From: Clostridioides difficile_D
Lineage (GTDB): Bacteria > Bacillota > Clostridia > Peptostreptococcales > Peptostreptococcaceae
Direction of reading: 5' to 3'
DNA length: 64,000 nucleotides
NCBI GenBank assembly: GCA_945861085.1
Contig: OX244046.1
Coordinates: 310,001-374,000, forward strand
Of this stretch, positions 25,252 through 34,842 are shown piece after piece. The first letter of the stretch is position 1. The number at the start of each line of letters is the position of its first letter. The notes below the pieces were generated by a model. That model saw only the letters and a program-made list of their open reading frames with translations. It had not been told where the DNA came from and did no database searches. The position numbers and the translations under genes are program-made.

Positions 25252-27066
25252 ATGATTTTTGTATTTATTAGAATAGTAGCTTTCTTTGGAACACTAAGAA
25301 TACTATTTCCAGCTGGTACACCTGCTTTATTTAAGTCACTCTTTGCAATTGTTATATCAATACTGATTTCAAGTACTATGCAAATTGAATATGCAACAAA
25401 TGTAGATAACATTGTGTTATTTACATTATATGGTATAAATGAGACTATAACAGGAATTATACTTGGATATATAACCAATCTATGTTTTTATAGTATCAGA
25501 ATGGCAGGTTCTATGATGGACCAACAGATGGGATTATCAATGATTAATATGTTTGACCCAAATTCAATGACTCAAACAACTTTAATTGATAATCTTATGA
25601 ATTGGACAGCACTTATGATATTTTTTAACATGGATGGTCATCATGTTTTAATTCGAGGTATAAGATATAGTTTTGAGTTAATTCCAATAGGAAAATCATT
25701 TGTAGATAATAATATAGATTATATAATAAACATATTTATACAGTGTTTTATAACTGGATTCAAAATAGCAATACCTATTGTACTTTGTCTGCTTATGGCA
25801 GATTTTATCTTGGGGCTTATATCAAGAAGTGTGCCTCAATTAAATGTAATGATAGTTGGTATGCCATTAAAAATATTGGTTGGGATTGCATTATTTATAA
25901 TATCAATACCTTTAATTGTCAACCAAATAAGTCATTTATTAAGTCAAATACCAAAGATGTATGAGGGAACTTTTGCATTAGCTCCTATGTTTTTTATGGG
26001 TTCAGCAGATAAAACAGAAGAAGCTACTCCAAAGAAAAAGGGAGAACAAAGAAAGAAAGGTAATATAGCAAAGAGTAGAGAATTACCCGTTGCAATGACT
26101 CTATTTGCATTTACCTTATTAGTACCTACATTATTTTCATATGTAGTGGATACACTTAAATCTTCACTTAATTATTTTTTGAATTTGGATTTTTATATGA
26201 ATATAAATTATTCAAATCTAGAGAAATTAGTTATAGTAGGATTAATGGATTTTTTTAAGATATTTTTGCCAATAGCTATTCCATTCTTAGTTTTAGGTAT
26301 AGCAGCTAACCTATTTCAAGTGGGAATATTGTTTACTGGTGAAACTTTAAAACCAAATTTATCAAAATTAAATCCAGTTAGCGGATTCAAAAACATGTTT
26401 TCTATGAGAAGTTTATCAACTTTAATAAAGGATACAGCGATTATATCTGTTTTAGCTTACATAGGGTATAAATTCTTTCAAGATAATTATTTAGATATAT
26501 TAAAGTTAGGTAATATATATCTACCAACCTTAATGTACACAATTAAAGATTTAGTATATTCCATATTAAGTAAAATTTGTATAGCTATGATAGTTATAGC
26601 AGTTGCAGATTATTTTTATCAAAAATATAGCCATAAAAAGCAACTGAGAATGACAAAGCAAGAAGTTAAAGATGAATATAAAAACTCAGAAGGAGACCCA
26701 GAAATAAAAGCTAAGATAAAGCAAAAACAAAGACAAATTTCATCTCAAAGAACCATGCAAGCAGTACCAAGTGCCACTGTAATAGTAACCAATCCAACTC
26801 ACTTGTCTATAGCAGTAAGATATGAAAAAGGGGAGGACCAAGCTCCAGTAGTAGTGGCGAAAGGTGCAGATTATTTAGCTTTTAAAATAAGAGAAATTGC
26901 AAAGGGAAATAATATCCCTATAATAGAAAATAAACCTATTGCTAGGTTGTTATACAAGCAAGTAGAAATAGACCAAGAAATTCCAGAGGACATGTATCAA
27001 GCTTTTGCAGAGATACTAGTAGCAGTATATAAAATAAAAAATAGATACAAAGTCCCCAAAAGGTAG
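25252..27066 (+). CDS. flhB: Fused export gate protein FliR-FlhB
   Basis: One 604-aa frame carries both gate proteins. FliR covers about 1-245 (VFIRIVAFFGTLRILFPAG, GSMMDQQMGLSMINMFDP). FlhB covers about 247-604, beginning DKTEEATPKKKGEQRKKGN and including the four-helix membrane part and the cytoplasmic VTNPTHLSIAVRYEKGEDQA with the NPTH self-cleavage site near 513-516. FliR contributes to the FliP5R1 pore; FlhB wraps it and switches substrate class with FliK. The fusion is known in clostridia and fixes a 1:1 ratio. No stop or frameshift lies at the junction. Confidence 0.96.
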   Translation: MIFVFIRIVAFFGTLRILFPAGTPALFKSLFAIVISILISSTMQIEYATNVDNIVLFTLYGINETITGIILGYITNLCFYSIRMAGSMMDQQMGLSMINMFDPNSMTQTTLIDNLMNWTALMIFFNMDGHHVLIRGIRYSFELIPIGKSFVDNNIDYIINIFIQCFITGFKIAIPIVLCLLMADFILGLISRSVPQLNVMIVGMPLKILVGIALFIISIPLIVNQISHLLSQIPKMYEGTFALAPMFFMGSADKTEEATPKKKGEQRKKGNIAKSRELPVAMTLFAFTLLVPTLFSYVVDTLKSSLNYFLNLDFYMNINYSNLEKLVIVGLMDFFKIFLPIAIPFLVLGIAANLFQVGILFTGETLKPNLSKLNPVSGFKNMFSMRSLSTLIKDTAIISVLAYIGYKFFQDNYLDILKLGNIYLPTLMYTIKDLVYSILSKICIAMIVIAVADYFYQKYSHKKQLRMTKQEVKDEYKNSEGDPEIKAKIKQKQRQISSQRTMQAVPSATVIVTNPTHLSIAVRYEKGEDQAPVVVAKGADYLAFKIREIAKGNNIPIIENKPIARLLYKQVEIDQEIPEDMYQAFAEILVAVYKIKNRYKVPKR

Positions 27067-27074
27067 GATAAGTA

Positions 27075-29150
27075 ATGAATAAGTTTAATTTAAAGGAAAA
27101 TATGGACGTAGTAGTGGCTTTTGGTGTTGTAGGGATTGTTCTTATGATGATAGTGCCACTACCTACATTTATATTAGATATTTTACTGGCAATTAACATA
27201 AGTTTATCTGTGCTAATTTTACTAATGACATTATTTACAACGAATGTACTTGATTTATCTATATTTCCAACAGTGTTACTTGTAACAACACTATTTAGAT
27301 TGGGATTAAATCTTTCATCAACTAGATTGATTCTAACTCAAGGATATGCAGGTGAAGTTATAGAGGCATTTGGAAGTTTTGTTGTAGGTGGAAATTACGT
27401 AGTAGGAATAATTATATTCCTAATTATATTAATTGTTCAATTTGTTGTTATAACCAATGGTTCTGGAAGAGTATCTGAAGTAACAGCTAGATTTACGTTA
27501 GATGCCATGCCAGGTAAGCAGATGAGTATAGATGCAGATTTAAATGCAGGAGTTATAGATGACAAAACTGCTAGAAAAAGAAGAAAAGAACTTCAACAAG
27601 AAGCAGACTTTTATGGTTCTATGGATGGAGCAAATAAGTTTGTAAAAGGAGATGCTATAGCAGGTCTTATAGTAACAGCAATAAACATAATAGGTGGAAT
27701 TGTAATAGGAGCTGTAATGCTAAATATGACCCTTATGGGTGCAGCACAGACATATGTAAGACTTACTATAGGGGATGGGCTTGTAAGCCAGATACCAGCT
27801 CTATTAATCTCTACATCAGCAGGTATAATCGTAACAAGAGCTTCCACTGATGAAAACTTTGGTGGATTAGTAGGTAAGCAATTAACAGCAATACCAAAAG
27901 CAATAATGATGACTGGATGTGTTTTAATTGTACTTGGTATGATGCCTGGATTACCTAAACCAGCGTTTTTTTCACTAGGTATAGGTGCAATAGCAGCAGG
28001 TTACTTTTTAGGAAAAGAAAAGAAAGATACTTTAGAAGATTTAGAGTTTGAAAAACCTGATATGGTAAATCCAGATAAAAATGAAGTAGAAGATGTAACA
28101 AATTTAATAAATGTAGAAGCTATAGAAGTAGAAATTGGATATGGTTTAATATCTTTAGCGGATGAATCAGCAGGAGGAGATTTACTTCAGAGAATAGCAT
28201 CAATAAGAAGACAATGTGCAATAGACATGGGTATAGTTGTACAACCTATAAGAATAAGAGATAATTTACAATTAAATCCAAACCAATACAATATAAAGAT
28301 AAAAGGTAATGTAGTTGGTGGGTATGAGATAATGCCTAATATGGTTTTATGCATGGACCCTATGAATCAAGGATTTAATATATTTGGAATAAAGACAATC
28401 GAGCCTACTTTTGGAATAGAGGCACTTTGGATAGAAAGTGACAAGGTAGAAGATGCAGAGTTAAAAGGTTATACAGTTGTAGATTCATCCACAATACTTA
28501 TAACCCACTTACTAGATATAATAAAATCCAATGCACATGAATTACTGGGAAGACAAGAAGTTAAGACTATTATAGATGCAGCAAGAGAAAATTATAGTGC
28601 TGTAGTAGATGAATTGATACCAGATTTAATGACACTTGGTGAAGTTCAAAAAGTACTTAAAAATCTGTTAAGAGAAAAAGTGAATATAAAGGATAGGGTT
28701 ACAATTCTTGAAACACTTGCAGACCAATCTAGAAACACAAAAGACATAGAATTACTTACTGAATATGTAAGAATAGCTTTGGCTAGAAGTATTTGTACTA
28801 ATTTAGTAGATGAAGATAAAGTAATTGTAGTGGCAACATTATCTCCAGAAACTGAGGAATTGGTATCTAATAATTTACAAAGGTCTGTAAATGGAACATA
28901 TCCAGCTGTTGACCCAGAAAACACAAACAAAATCTTTGAGAGTATACAAGATGTAATAAGTAATGTATATTTCAATCATAATATACCAGTAATAGTAGTA
29001 TCACCAAAGATAAGAGCGCCATTTAGAAAACTAGTTGAGATTGTATATCCTAATTTGACTGTATTATCATTAAATGAAATACCTAACGATGTTAAAATCA
29101 AAGCAGAAGGTGTGGTGAGTATATATGATGACGAAAAAGTATACAGCTAA
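27075..29150 (+). CDS. flhA: Flagellar export gate protein FlhA
   Basis: This 691-aa nonameric gate protein acts as the ion-driven exporter and chaperone dock. The N-terminal membrane domain (about 1-310) includes the FHIPEP signature region SRVSEVTARFTLDAMPGKQM and SIDADLNAGVIDDKTARKRR near 140-175, and several helices. The cytoplasmic domain follows from about 330 (LISLADESAGGDLLQRI onward). Length is standard. The end overlaps flhF by 26 bases. Confidence 0.98.
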   Translation: MNKFNLKENMDVVVAFGVVGIVLMMIVPLPTFILDILLAINISLSVLILLMTLFTTNVLDLSIFPTVLLVTTLFRLGLNLSSTRLILTQGYAGEVIEAFGSFVVGGNYVVGIIIFLIILIVQFVVITNGSGRVSEVTARFTLDAMPGKQMSIDADLNAGVIDDKTARKRRKELQQEADFYGSMDGANKFVKGDAIAGLIVTAINIIGGIVIGAVMLNMTLMGAAQTYVRLTIGDGLVSQIPALLISTSAGIIVTRASTDENFGGLVGKQLTAIPKAIMMTGCVLIVLGMMPGLPKPAFFSLGIGAIAAGYFLGKEKKDTLEDLEFEKPDMVNPDKNEVEDVTNLINVEAIEVEIGYGLISLADESAGGDLLQRIASIRRQCAIDMGIVVQPIRIRDNLQLNPNQYNIKIKGNVVGGYEIMPNMVLCMDPMNQGFNIFGIKTIEPTFGIEALWIESDKVEDAELKGYTVVDSSTILITHLLDIIKSNAHELLGRQEVKTIIDAARENYSAVVDELIPDLMTLGEVQKVLKNLLREKVNIKDRVTILETLADQSRNTKDIELLTEYVRIALARSICTNLVDEDKVIVVATLSPETEELVSNNLQRSVNGTYPAVDPENTNKIFESIQDVISNVYFNHNIPVIVVSPKIRAPFRKLVEIVYPNLTVLSLNEIPNDVKIKAEGVVSIYDDEKVYS

Positions 29151-30141
29151 TACAATTCAAGATGCTATGAATTTAGCCAAAATGGAATTGGGTGACAACA
29201 TTACATTAATAGATAAAAAAGAAGTAAGAAAATCTGGAATACGAGGTATTTTTTCAAAGAAAGATATCGAATTAACGATTGGATGGGAAAAGAGAGAAAA
29301 TATAGAACAAAAAGATTTAAAACGAGAGATAGAACAATTAAAGTCAATTATAAGTAATATGGGGTTTGATAATAAGAGCGATAATGATATAGATAAAATA
29401 TGTAAGAATCTGCTAAGTCTAGAATTAAATGAAGAGATTGTAGAATCTATAAGAAGCGATTTGCAAGAAATGAAGTTCAATGGAATTGATACAAGTAAAA
29501 ATTTAGTAGAAAGTTTAAAGAAAAAGATTAAAATAGAAAATCAAACGATAAATGGTAAAGTCGCTCTAGTTGGTCCACCAGGAGTAGGTAAAACAACCAC
29601 AATAGCAAAGCTAGCTGCAAAATTGGTATTTGAGGAAAATAAAAAAGTGGGAGTAATAACTATAGATACCTATAGGATTGGCGCTGTAGAACAGTTAAAG
29701 ATATATACAGACATAATGAATATTCCTTTTAAGGGAGTAATAAACCCTGATGAGATGGAGTTAGCACTTGATGAGATGAAAGATTGTGATGTTGTATTAA
29801 TAGATACAACAGGTAGAGGGTATAAAAACTCTATGCAAATACTAGAAATTAAAAATCTCATAGATAAAGCTGAAACTGATAATATACATTTAGTTTTGAA
29901 TTGTACAACAAGAGAAAGTGATACAAAAGCAATTATAGATTCATATAGAGATGTGAATTTTAAAAGCTTAATAATTACAAAACTAGATGAAACAATAACA
30001 TATGGCTCAATATTTAACATAATGAATTATGCACAAAAACCAATATCATATATTACAACAGGACAAAATGTTCCTGATGATATTATAAAACCTAATGAAG
30101 ATAAAATTATAAGACTACTATTAGGAGTTGAAAGTATATGA
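29125..30141 (+). CDS. flhF: Flagellar SRP-like GTPase FlhF
   Basis: This 338-aa GTPase sets flagellar position and number with FlhG. It has an N-terminal basic/charged region, then the G domain: ALVGPPGVGKTTTIAKLAAK at about 148-167, VGVITIDTYRIGAVEQL, DVVLIDTTGRG near 226, and a TKLDE G4 motif. The start lies inside flhA with two adjacent ATG codons (29125, 29128) and only GGTGAG as a ribosome site, so the exact codon is uncertain. It overlaps flhG by 4 bases. Confidence 0.96.
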   Translation: MMTKKYTANTIQDAMNLAKMELGDNITLIDKKEVRKSGIRGIFSKKDIELTIGWEKRENIEQKDLKREIEQLKSIISNMGFDNKSDNDIDKICKNLLSLELNEEIVESIRSDLQEMKFNGIDTSKNLVESLKKKIKIENQTINGKVALVGPPGVGKTTTIAKLAAKLVFEENKKVGVITIDTYRIGAVEQLKIYTDIMNIPFKGVINPDEMELALDEMKDCDVVLIDTTGRGYKNSMQILEIKNLIDKAETDNIHLVLNCTTRESDTKAIIDSYRDVNFKSLIITKLDETITYGSIFNIMNYAQKPISYITTGQNVPDDIIKPNEDKIIRLLLGVESI

Positions 30142-31016
30142 TAGACCAAGCTCAAATCTTGAGAAAAATGGCAATAGAAAAAAGAGGACTTGATGAATTT
30201 ATAGTAGATGATGAGAATACACCTAAGATAATTACAATAGCTTCTGGCAAAGGTGGAGTTGGAAAGAGCAATCTCGCTACAAATTTGTCTATATGCTTGA
30301 GCAAACTTAATAAAAAAGTTCTTATATTAGATGCAGATATAGGAATGTCTAATATAGATATAATAATGGGAGTGAATGTAAAAGGGACTATAATTGATGT
30401 AATTAATGGCGAAAAAAATATAGAAGATATAATTTCACAGACTAAGTATGGAGTAAATATAATCTCTGGAGGTTCTGCCCTTAATCATATAGAAGACTTT
30501 ACAGAAGTTCAAAGAAATAAGTTTATACATAGCATAGAACAGATTCATGATGTGGATTTTATAATAATTGATACAGGAGCTGGTATGAGCAAAAGCCTAT
30601 TGTCATTTATATATTGTAGTACTGAATTTTTCTTAATAACAACCCCAGAACCGACGGCATTGACTGATGCATATAGCTTATTAAAGGCTATAAGTAATTT
30701 TGGTATAAAGAGAAGTGCAAATATAATAATCAATAGGGTAATTAGTTTAGAAGAGGCAAAATCTACATACAACAGAATAAAGATGGTTGTGGATAAATTT
30801 TTAAACCTTAATTTAGAATTGTATGGATATATAATAGATGATAAAAAAGTGGGTGTATGTGTAAAAAAACAGATACCATTCATTTTAGAATATCCTACAA
30901 GTGTTGCATCAAAATGTATTATAGCTATAGCAAAGAGAATGGTAAGTCAGTCAAAAGAAGATATTATTGATAATAAAGGTTTGCTAAGAAAGATGTTTAG
31001 TATATTTAAAAGCTAA
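30138..31016 (+). CDS. flhG: MinD-like ATPase FlhG (FleN/YlxH)
   Basis: This 292-aa ATPase of the MinD/ParA class has the deviant Walker A IASGKGGVGKSNLATNLSIC at about 34-53, the ILDADIGMSNIDI switch and FIIIDTGAGMSKS. The N-terminal DQAQILRKMAIEKRG resembles the DQAxxLR activator helix that stimulates FlhF GTPase. The C-terminus is basic and amphipathic for membrane binding (GLLRKMFSIFKS). It controls flagellar number. The start ATG overlaps the flhF stop (ATGA). It precedes sigD by 13 bases. Confidence 0.95.
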   Translation: MIDQAQILRKMAIEKRGLDEFIVDDENTPKIITIASGKGGVGKSNLATNLSICLSKLNKKVLILDADIGMSNIDIIMGVNVKGTIIDVINGEKNIEDIISQTKYGVNIISGGSALNHIEDFTEVQRNKFIHSIEQIHDVDFIIIDTGAGMSKSLLSFIYCSTEFFLITTPEPTALTDAYSLLKAISNFGIKRSANIIINRVISLEEAKSTYNRIKMVVDKFLNLNLELYGYIIDDKKVGVCVKKQIPFILEYPTSVASKCIIAIAKRMVSQSKEDIIDNKGLLRKMFSIFKS

Positions 31017-31029
31017 GGAGGCGTAGTTA

Positions 31030-31731
31030 ATGAATAGAGAAGAATTAATAAAAGAGAATATGCCTCTTGTGAAGAGTATAGCAAGAAAATTTTTTATACC
31101 AGGGAAAGGCTTTGAGTATCAAGATTTAGTAAATAGTGGAGTTATTGGGTTGATTGATGCAATAAATAAATTTGATAGTGAAAAAGGAGCAAAATTTTCT
31201 AGTTATTCTTACATAAAGATAAAATCTGCCATATTAGATGAAATCAGAAATCAAAGTCCAATTTCTAAACATAACTTAACCAAAGTAAATAAGTATAATA
31301 GAGTGGTAGAAAAATTGCAATCTGAATTATTAAGAGAGCCAACTTCTCATGAAATTGCAAACGAATTAAATATTTCAGAAAAAGAGCTTCATGATATCGA
31401 AAGTAATATAGATATGCTAAACATTGTGTCATTAAACCATGTAATCTTTGAAGATACAAATGAAACTGTACAAGATGTAATAAGTGATAGAGAAGAAGAG
31501 ATTCCAGCAAATGTAATAGAAGAAGAAGAAAAGCTAGGGATTCTATCTAAAGCAATTAGTAATTTAAAGGAAAAGGAAAAATTAATACTTTCACTGTACT
31601 ATTATGAAGATTTAAATTTAAAGGAGATAGGGAAAGTACTAGGTGTTTCAGAATCGAGAGTTTCACAACTCCACAGAAAGTCAATAAGAAACCTAAGAAA
31701 CAAAATAAAAGAACTTAAATATTCTATATAG
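31030..31731 (+). CDS. sigD: Flagellar sigma factor SigD (FliA, sigma-28)
   Basis: This 233-aa sigma-28 transcribes late flagellar genes, including fliC, and in C. difficile also activates tcdR and hence the toxins. Region 2: FEYQDLVNSGVIGLIDAINK and KFSSYSYIKIKSAILDEIRN. Region 3: EIANELNISEKEL. Region 4 helix-turn-helix: EDLNLKEIGKVLGVSESRVS then QLHRKSIRNLR. Being inside the operon, it inherits riboswitch and phase control, which links c-di-GMP and the DNA inversion to motility and toxin output. The ribosome site is AAGGAGG. Confidence 0.97.
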   Translation: MNREELIKENMPLVKSIARKFFIPGKGFEYQDLVNSGVIGLIDAINKFDSEKGAKFSSYSYIKIKSAILDEIRNQSPISKHNLTKVNKYNRVVEKLQSELLREPTSHEIANELNISEKELHDIESNIDMLNIVSLNHVIFEDTNETVQDVISDREEEIPANVIEEEEKLGILSKAISNLKEKEKLILSLYYYEDLNLKEIGKVLGVSESRVSQLHRKSIRNLRNKIKELKYSI

Positions 31732-31746
31732 ATGGTGATTGGTGTG

Positions 31747-32169
31747 ATGATACAAATTATATTAATAGTAGTGTCTATTTTAATAATAGTAACTATAGTT
31801 GCAAATTTACATAAAGAATCAAAAAATAAGGATAACAGCTACTTTGATAAGATATTTGAACAGGAATATGAAGCAAATGATAGATTGATAGTTGCGGAAA
31901 AAAGAAGGTTTTTTTTAGATAAAGTGCTTGCTGAAATAAGAAGTAATGATAATGTAAAAGTTTATGAAAATTATAACTTAATAAAGACTAATGAAGAAAA
32001 AAAAGAAAATATCTTTATAGAATCAAAAAAGGAAGTAAAACAAGAAAATGAGCTATCTCTTAAAGTGAAACATCTTATAAATTCAGGTTATGATGATGTA
32101 GAAATATGCAAGATGCTAGGTATTGGAAAGGGGGAGCTGTCATTAATAAGGAGTTGTTACAAAATATAA
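31747..32169 (+). CDS. DUF6115-type single-pass membrane protein
   Basis: This conserved protein of about 140 aa lies just after sigD in clostridial flagellar operons. Its function is unknown. Seen: an N-terminal membrane helix (IQIILIVVSILIIVTIVANL), a charged linker, and a C-terminal helix-turn-helix-like segment, VKHLINSGYDDVEICKMLGI plus GKGELSLI, typical of DUF6115. The start is probably ATG 31747, since GGTGATT, a strong match to the 16S tail, lies 6 bases before it. The frame also opens at 31732, flush with the sigD stop. Its last bases overlap the next frame. Confidence 0.75.
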   Translation: MIQIILIVVSILIIVTIVANLHKESKNKDNSYFDKIFEQEYEANDRLIVAEKRRFFLDKVLAEIRSNDNVKVYENYNLIKTNEEKKENIFIESKKEVKQENELSLKVKHLINSGYDDVEICKMLGIGKGELSLIRSCYKI

Positions 32170-32339
32170 GAATATTATTATTTGATAAAAAAGTACTCTT
32201 AGGAATAGGGATTGGTATATTAATATCAACTTTATGTATAATGCTTTTTAGTAATAATGATATGAGTAAAGCAGAGATAGAAAAAAAGGCTAGAGCGTTA
32301 GGTATGAAATATGCAAGTGAGATGAAAGTTTTAGAATAG
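32142..32339 (+). CDS. Small membrane protein resembling MltG/YceG fragments; start codon unclear
   Basis: The frame gives a short protein with one membrane helix (VLLGIGIGILISTLCIMLFS) and the tail MSKAEIEKKARALGMKYASE, which resembles short clostridial MltG-like proteins. I infer a small envelope protein; no function is known. The start is puzzling. The frame opens at ATG 32106 deep inside the previous gene, but the only good ribosome site (AAAGGGGGAG, 32126-32135) points to ATT 32142. TTG 32154 abuts AAGGAG directly. The given start is the ATT candidate. Confidence 0.55.
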   Translation: MNKELLQNIRILLFDKKVLLGIGIGILISTLCIMLFSNNDMSKAEIEKKARALGMKYASEMKVLE

Positions 32340-32380
32340 ATAATATTGTCTAAGAATTTACAAAAGAAGGAGGTCATAAT

Positions 32381-33154
32381 GTGATAAGAGGATTATATAC
32401 AGCAGTTTCTGCTATGATAACTAATCAACAAAAGCAAAATGTTGTTGTCAATAACTTAGCTAATATGGATACAAATGGCTATAAAAGTAAACAACTTCTG
32501 ACTAAGAGTTTTGATGAATTAAAGTTAGAAGGTTACAATAATTATGCAAATGGAACTAAACAAAAGCAAGCTATAGGTAATATAAGTCCAGGTATTTCTA
32601 TGGATGAAGCTATCACTAATTTTAATCAAGGGCCTATAAAAACTACTGATAATAAAATGGATGTAGCTATTCAAGGTAAGGGATTTTTTCTAGTTAGTGA
32701 TGTAGCAGGAAATCAATTTTATACTAGAAATGGGAACTTTAGAACAGATAATCAAGGTGACCTCATAACAAGTGAAGGATATTATGTACTTGGGACAAAC
32801 ACTGCAACTGGTGCTGTAGGCCATATAAATGTAGGCAATCAAAAATTTGAAGTAGCAAAAGATAATACAATATCATTGGACGGGAATGCTATGTACAAAT
32901 TTAATATTGTAGATTTTAATGACTATAATAAGTTAAAAAAAGAAGGAGATAACTTGTATTCTGGAGGAGGAGCTGTAAAAGTAAATGATGCACTTACAAT
33001 ACAAAGTGCTATAGAGTCTTCTAATGTAGATATGGTATCTGAAATTAATAATATGATGACAATATCGAGAGAATATGAGGCAAACCAAAAAATAATTCAA
33101 GCTATGGATTCTAAATTAGCAAAAATAGCAAGTGAAATTGGTTCAGTAAGATAG
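32381..33154 (+). CDS. flgG1: Flagellar distal rod protein, FlgF/FlgG type (FlgG1)
   Basis: This 257-aa rod protein has the N-terminal motif QKQNVVVNNLANMDTNGYKS (about 18-37), the central KTTDNKMDVAIQGKGFFLV, and the C-terminal ESSNVDMVSEINNMMTISRE followed by YEANQKIIQAMDSKL. Together with the next gene it forms the distal rod. By family rules the first of such a pair usually acts as FlgF. It starts with GTG 32381 behind AAGGAGGT. An ATG two bases earlier is out of frame and stops at once. Confidence 0.93.
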   Translation: MIRGLYTAVSAMITNQQKQNVVVNNLANMDTNGYKSKQLLTKSFDELKLEGYNNYANGTKQKQAIGNISPGISMDEAITNFNQGPIKTTDNKMDVAIQGKGFFLVSDVAGNQFYTRNGNFRTDNQGDLITSEGYYVLGTNTATGAVGHINVGNQKFEVAKDNTISLDGNAMYKFNIVDFNDYNKLKKEGDNLYSGGGAVKVNDALTIQSAIESSNVDMVSEINNMMTISREYEANQKIIQAMDSKLAKIASEIGSVR

Positions 33155-33174
33155 GCAATAGGAGGTGAATTTTT

Positions 33175-33936
33175 ATGTACACAATGTTTTATACTAGTAA
33201 AACAGCTTTATCAGCAAATCAAAGTAAACTGGATATAATATCTAACAATATAGCTAATACTGATTCAACAGGATACAAAAAAATAAATATGGGGTATTCT
33301 GATTTAGTGGATGAAGTACTAAACAGACCATCATATCCTACAAATGGTAATGATATATCGACTGGAACAGGAGCTAAGGCATCAGCTCCCATGAGAATTT
33401 ATGAACAAGGTGCATTGGCTCCTACAGATAGTAAGAGTGATTTGGCTATAGATGGAGAAGGATTCTTTAGAGTGATAAGAAAAGATGGTACATACGCATA
33501 TACAAGAAATGGTGGATTTAATGTAGATGCTTTAGGTAAGATTGTAGATGATAATGGAAATACATTAGATGTTCAATTTGACGCAGGATATAACTATAAT
33601 AATACGAATATAGATAACACAAATTTAACCGTTTCAAGAAATGGAGATTTGTTCGTAGATAATAAGAAAATAGGCAAAATCAATTTATATCAACCTATAG
33701 GAACTCAAAATTTTATATCTGAAGGAGATAGTCTATTTGTTGCAACTGATGCAGCACAGATTAAACAAGTTGCAAAAGTAGATATAGTTCAAGGCTATAG
33801 GGAGAGGTCAAATGTTTCTTTACAAGAAGAATTCGTTGACTTAATAGCCACTCAAAGAGCATTTCAAATGAATTCAAAAGGGATAAAGACAGCAGATGAA
33901 ATGTGGCAAATAGCTAATAATTTAAGAGCTAAATAA
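33175..33936 (+). CDS. flgG: Flagellar distal rod protein FlgG
   Basis: This 253-aa protein is paralogous to the gene before it, with QSKLDIISNNIANTDSTGYK at about 18-37, PTDSKSDLAIDGEGFFRVIR in the middle and the C-terminal SNVSLQEEFVDLIATQRAFQ MNSKGIK-type helix. It builds the distal rod that passes through the cell wall. The ribosome site is AGGAGGTG. It follows flgG1 after 20 bases and precedes fliM after 22. Confidence 0.93.
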   Translation: MYTMFYTSKTALSANQSKLDIISNNIANTDSTGYKKINMGYSDLVDEVLNRPSYPTNGNDISTGTGAKASAPMRIYEQGALAPTDSKSDLAIDGEGFFRVIRKDGTYAYTRNGGFNVDALGKIVDDNGNTLDVQFDAGYNYNNTNIDNTNLTVSRNGDLFVDNKKIGKINLYQPIGTQNFISEGDSLFVATDAAQIKQVAKVDIVQGYRERSNVSLQEEFVDLIATQRAFQMNSKGIKTADEMWQIANNLRAK

Positions 33937-33958
33937 TTATGTAAGGTGAGGAATATTC

Positions 33959-34840
33959 ATGTATGATATGAAAGAGTATGATTTCGGCAAACCTCAGAGT
34001 TATTCAAGAGAAAATTTAACTTGTTTAAATTTTTTATTAGCTGAATTCTGTAAAAAGTATAAAAATTATATAGTTTATGAACTTAAGTGTAATTCTAGTA
34101 TGATTGTTGATAGTATAGACCAAGTAAATTATCAAACTTTTTTAGATAAAGTGACATCTTCATGTGTAGTAGTACAAAATTCAATGGAACCTATTATGAA
34201 AAACTTTTCTTTTAGAATAGATAGAAGTGTAGCTGATATGTGGATTGATGTAACAGCTGGAGGGAGTGGGGTTGTAAGAGATAATGATAGAGAGTTTACA
34301 GAACTTGACAAGAAAGTGCTTTTACATCTTATGGAAGATTTGGTAAGAAATATGCATTTATTTGAGGGTTTTGAAAACATACAAGTATTAGATACACATA
34401 CGCATATTAATCTGCCACAATTGTGTTCCCCAACTGCTCCCGTATGTGTTGTAGATTTAAAAGTGATGAATGATAATAAGCATGTTGGTAATGTTTCTCT
34501 TTGTTTCCCATACAATGGTTTGGAGGCTATGCTGGAAAGTATCTCTGTTGTAGAATTTTTAGATAGTGATGTAGGAGACGATTCAGAAGAATTTGCACAA
34601 AAAATTTACAATAGCGTATCTAATATAGAATTATCAGTTATTGCAGAGATAGGTAAAGTATCAATTAATGTTGAAGATTTACTTAAACTAGAGGTTGGAG
34701 ATGTAATAGTAACCAATAAAAAAATAAATGATTATATAGATGTATTTGTAGAAAATTCAAAATCATATACAGCAACACCAGGGTTTATATCAAGTAAAAA
34801 AGGTGTAAAAATAAATGATGCTGTTGGAAAAGAGGTGTAG
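33959..34840 (+). CDS. fliM: Flagellar motor switch protein FliM, short N-terminus
   Basis: This 293-aa C-ring protein has a middle domain (CheC-like pseudo-repeats, about 12-200: MYDMKEYDFGKPQSYSRENL is the very start) and a C-terminal SpoA domain (VSINVEDLLKLEVGDVIVTN near 228-247). Typical FliM is about 330 aa and begins with a CheY-binding peptide of the LSQxEIDxLL type. That peptide is missing here, while the neighbouring FliN carries a look-alike. ATG 33959 follows GGTGAGG, and no upstream in-frame start would restore the peptide. Confidence 0.85.
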   Translation: MYDMKEYDFGKPQSYSRENLTCLNFLLAEFCKKYKNYIVYELKCNSSMIVDSIDQVNYQTFLDKVTSSCVVVQNSMEPIMKNFSFRIDRSVADMWIDVTAGGSGVVRDNDREFTELDKKVLLHLMEDLVRNMHLFEGFENIQVLDTHTHINLPQLCSPTAPVCVVDLKVMNDNKHVGNVSLCFPYNGLEAMLESISVVEFLDSDVGDDSEEFAQKIYNSVSNIELSVIAEIGKVSINVEDLLKLEVGDVIVTNKKINDYIDVFVENSKSYTATPGFISSKKGVKINDAVGKEV

Positions 34841-34842
34841 TT

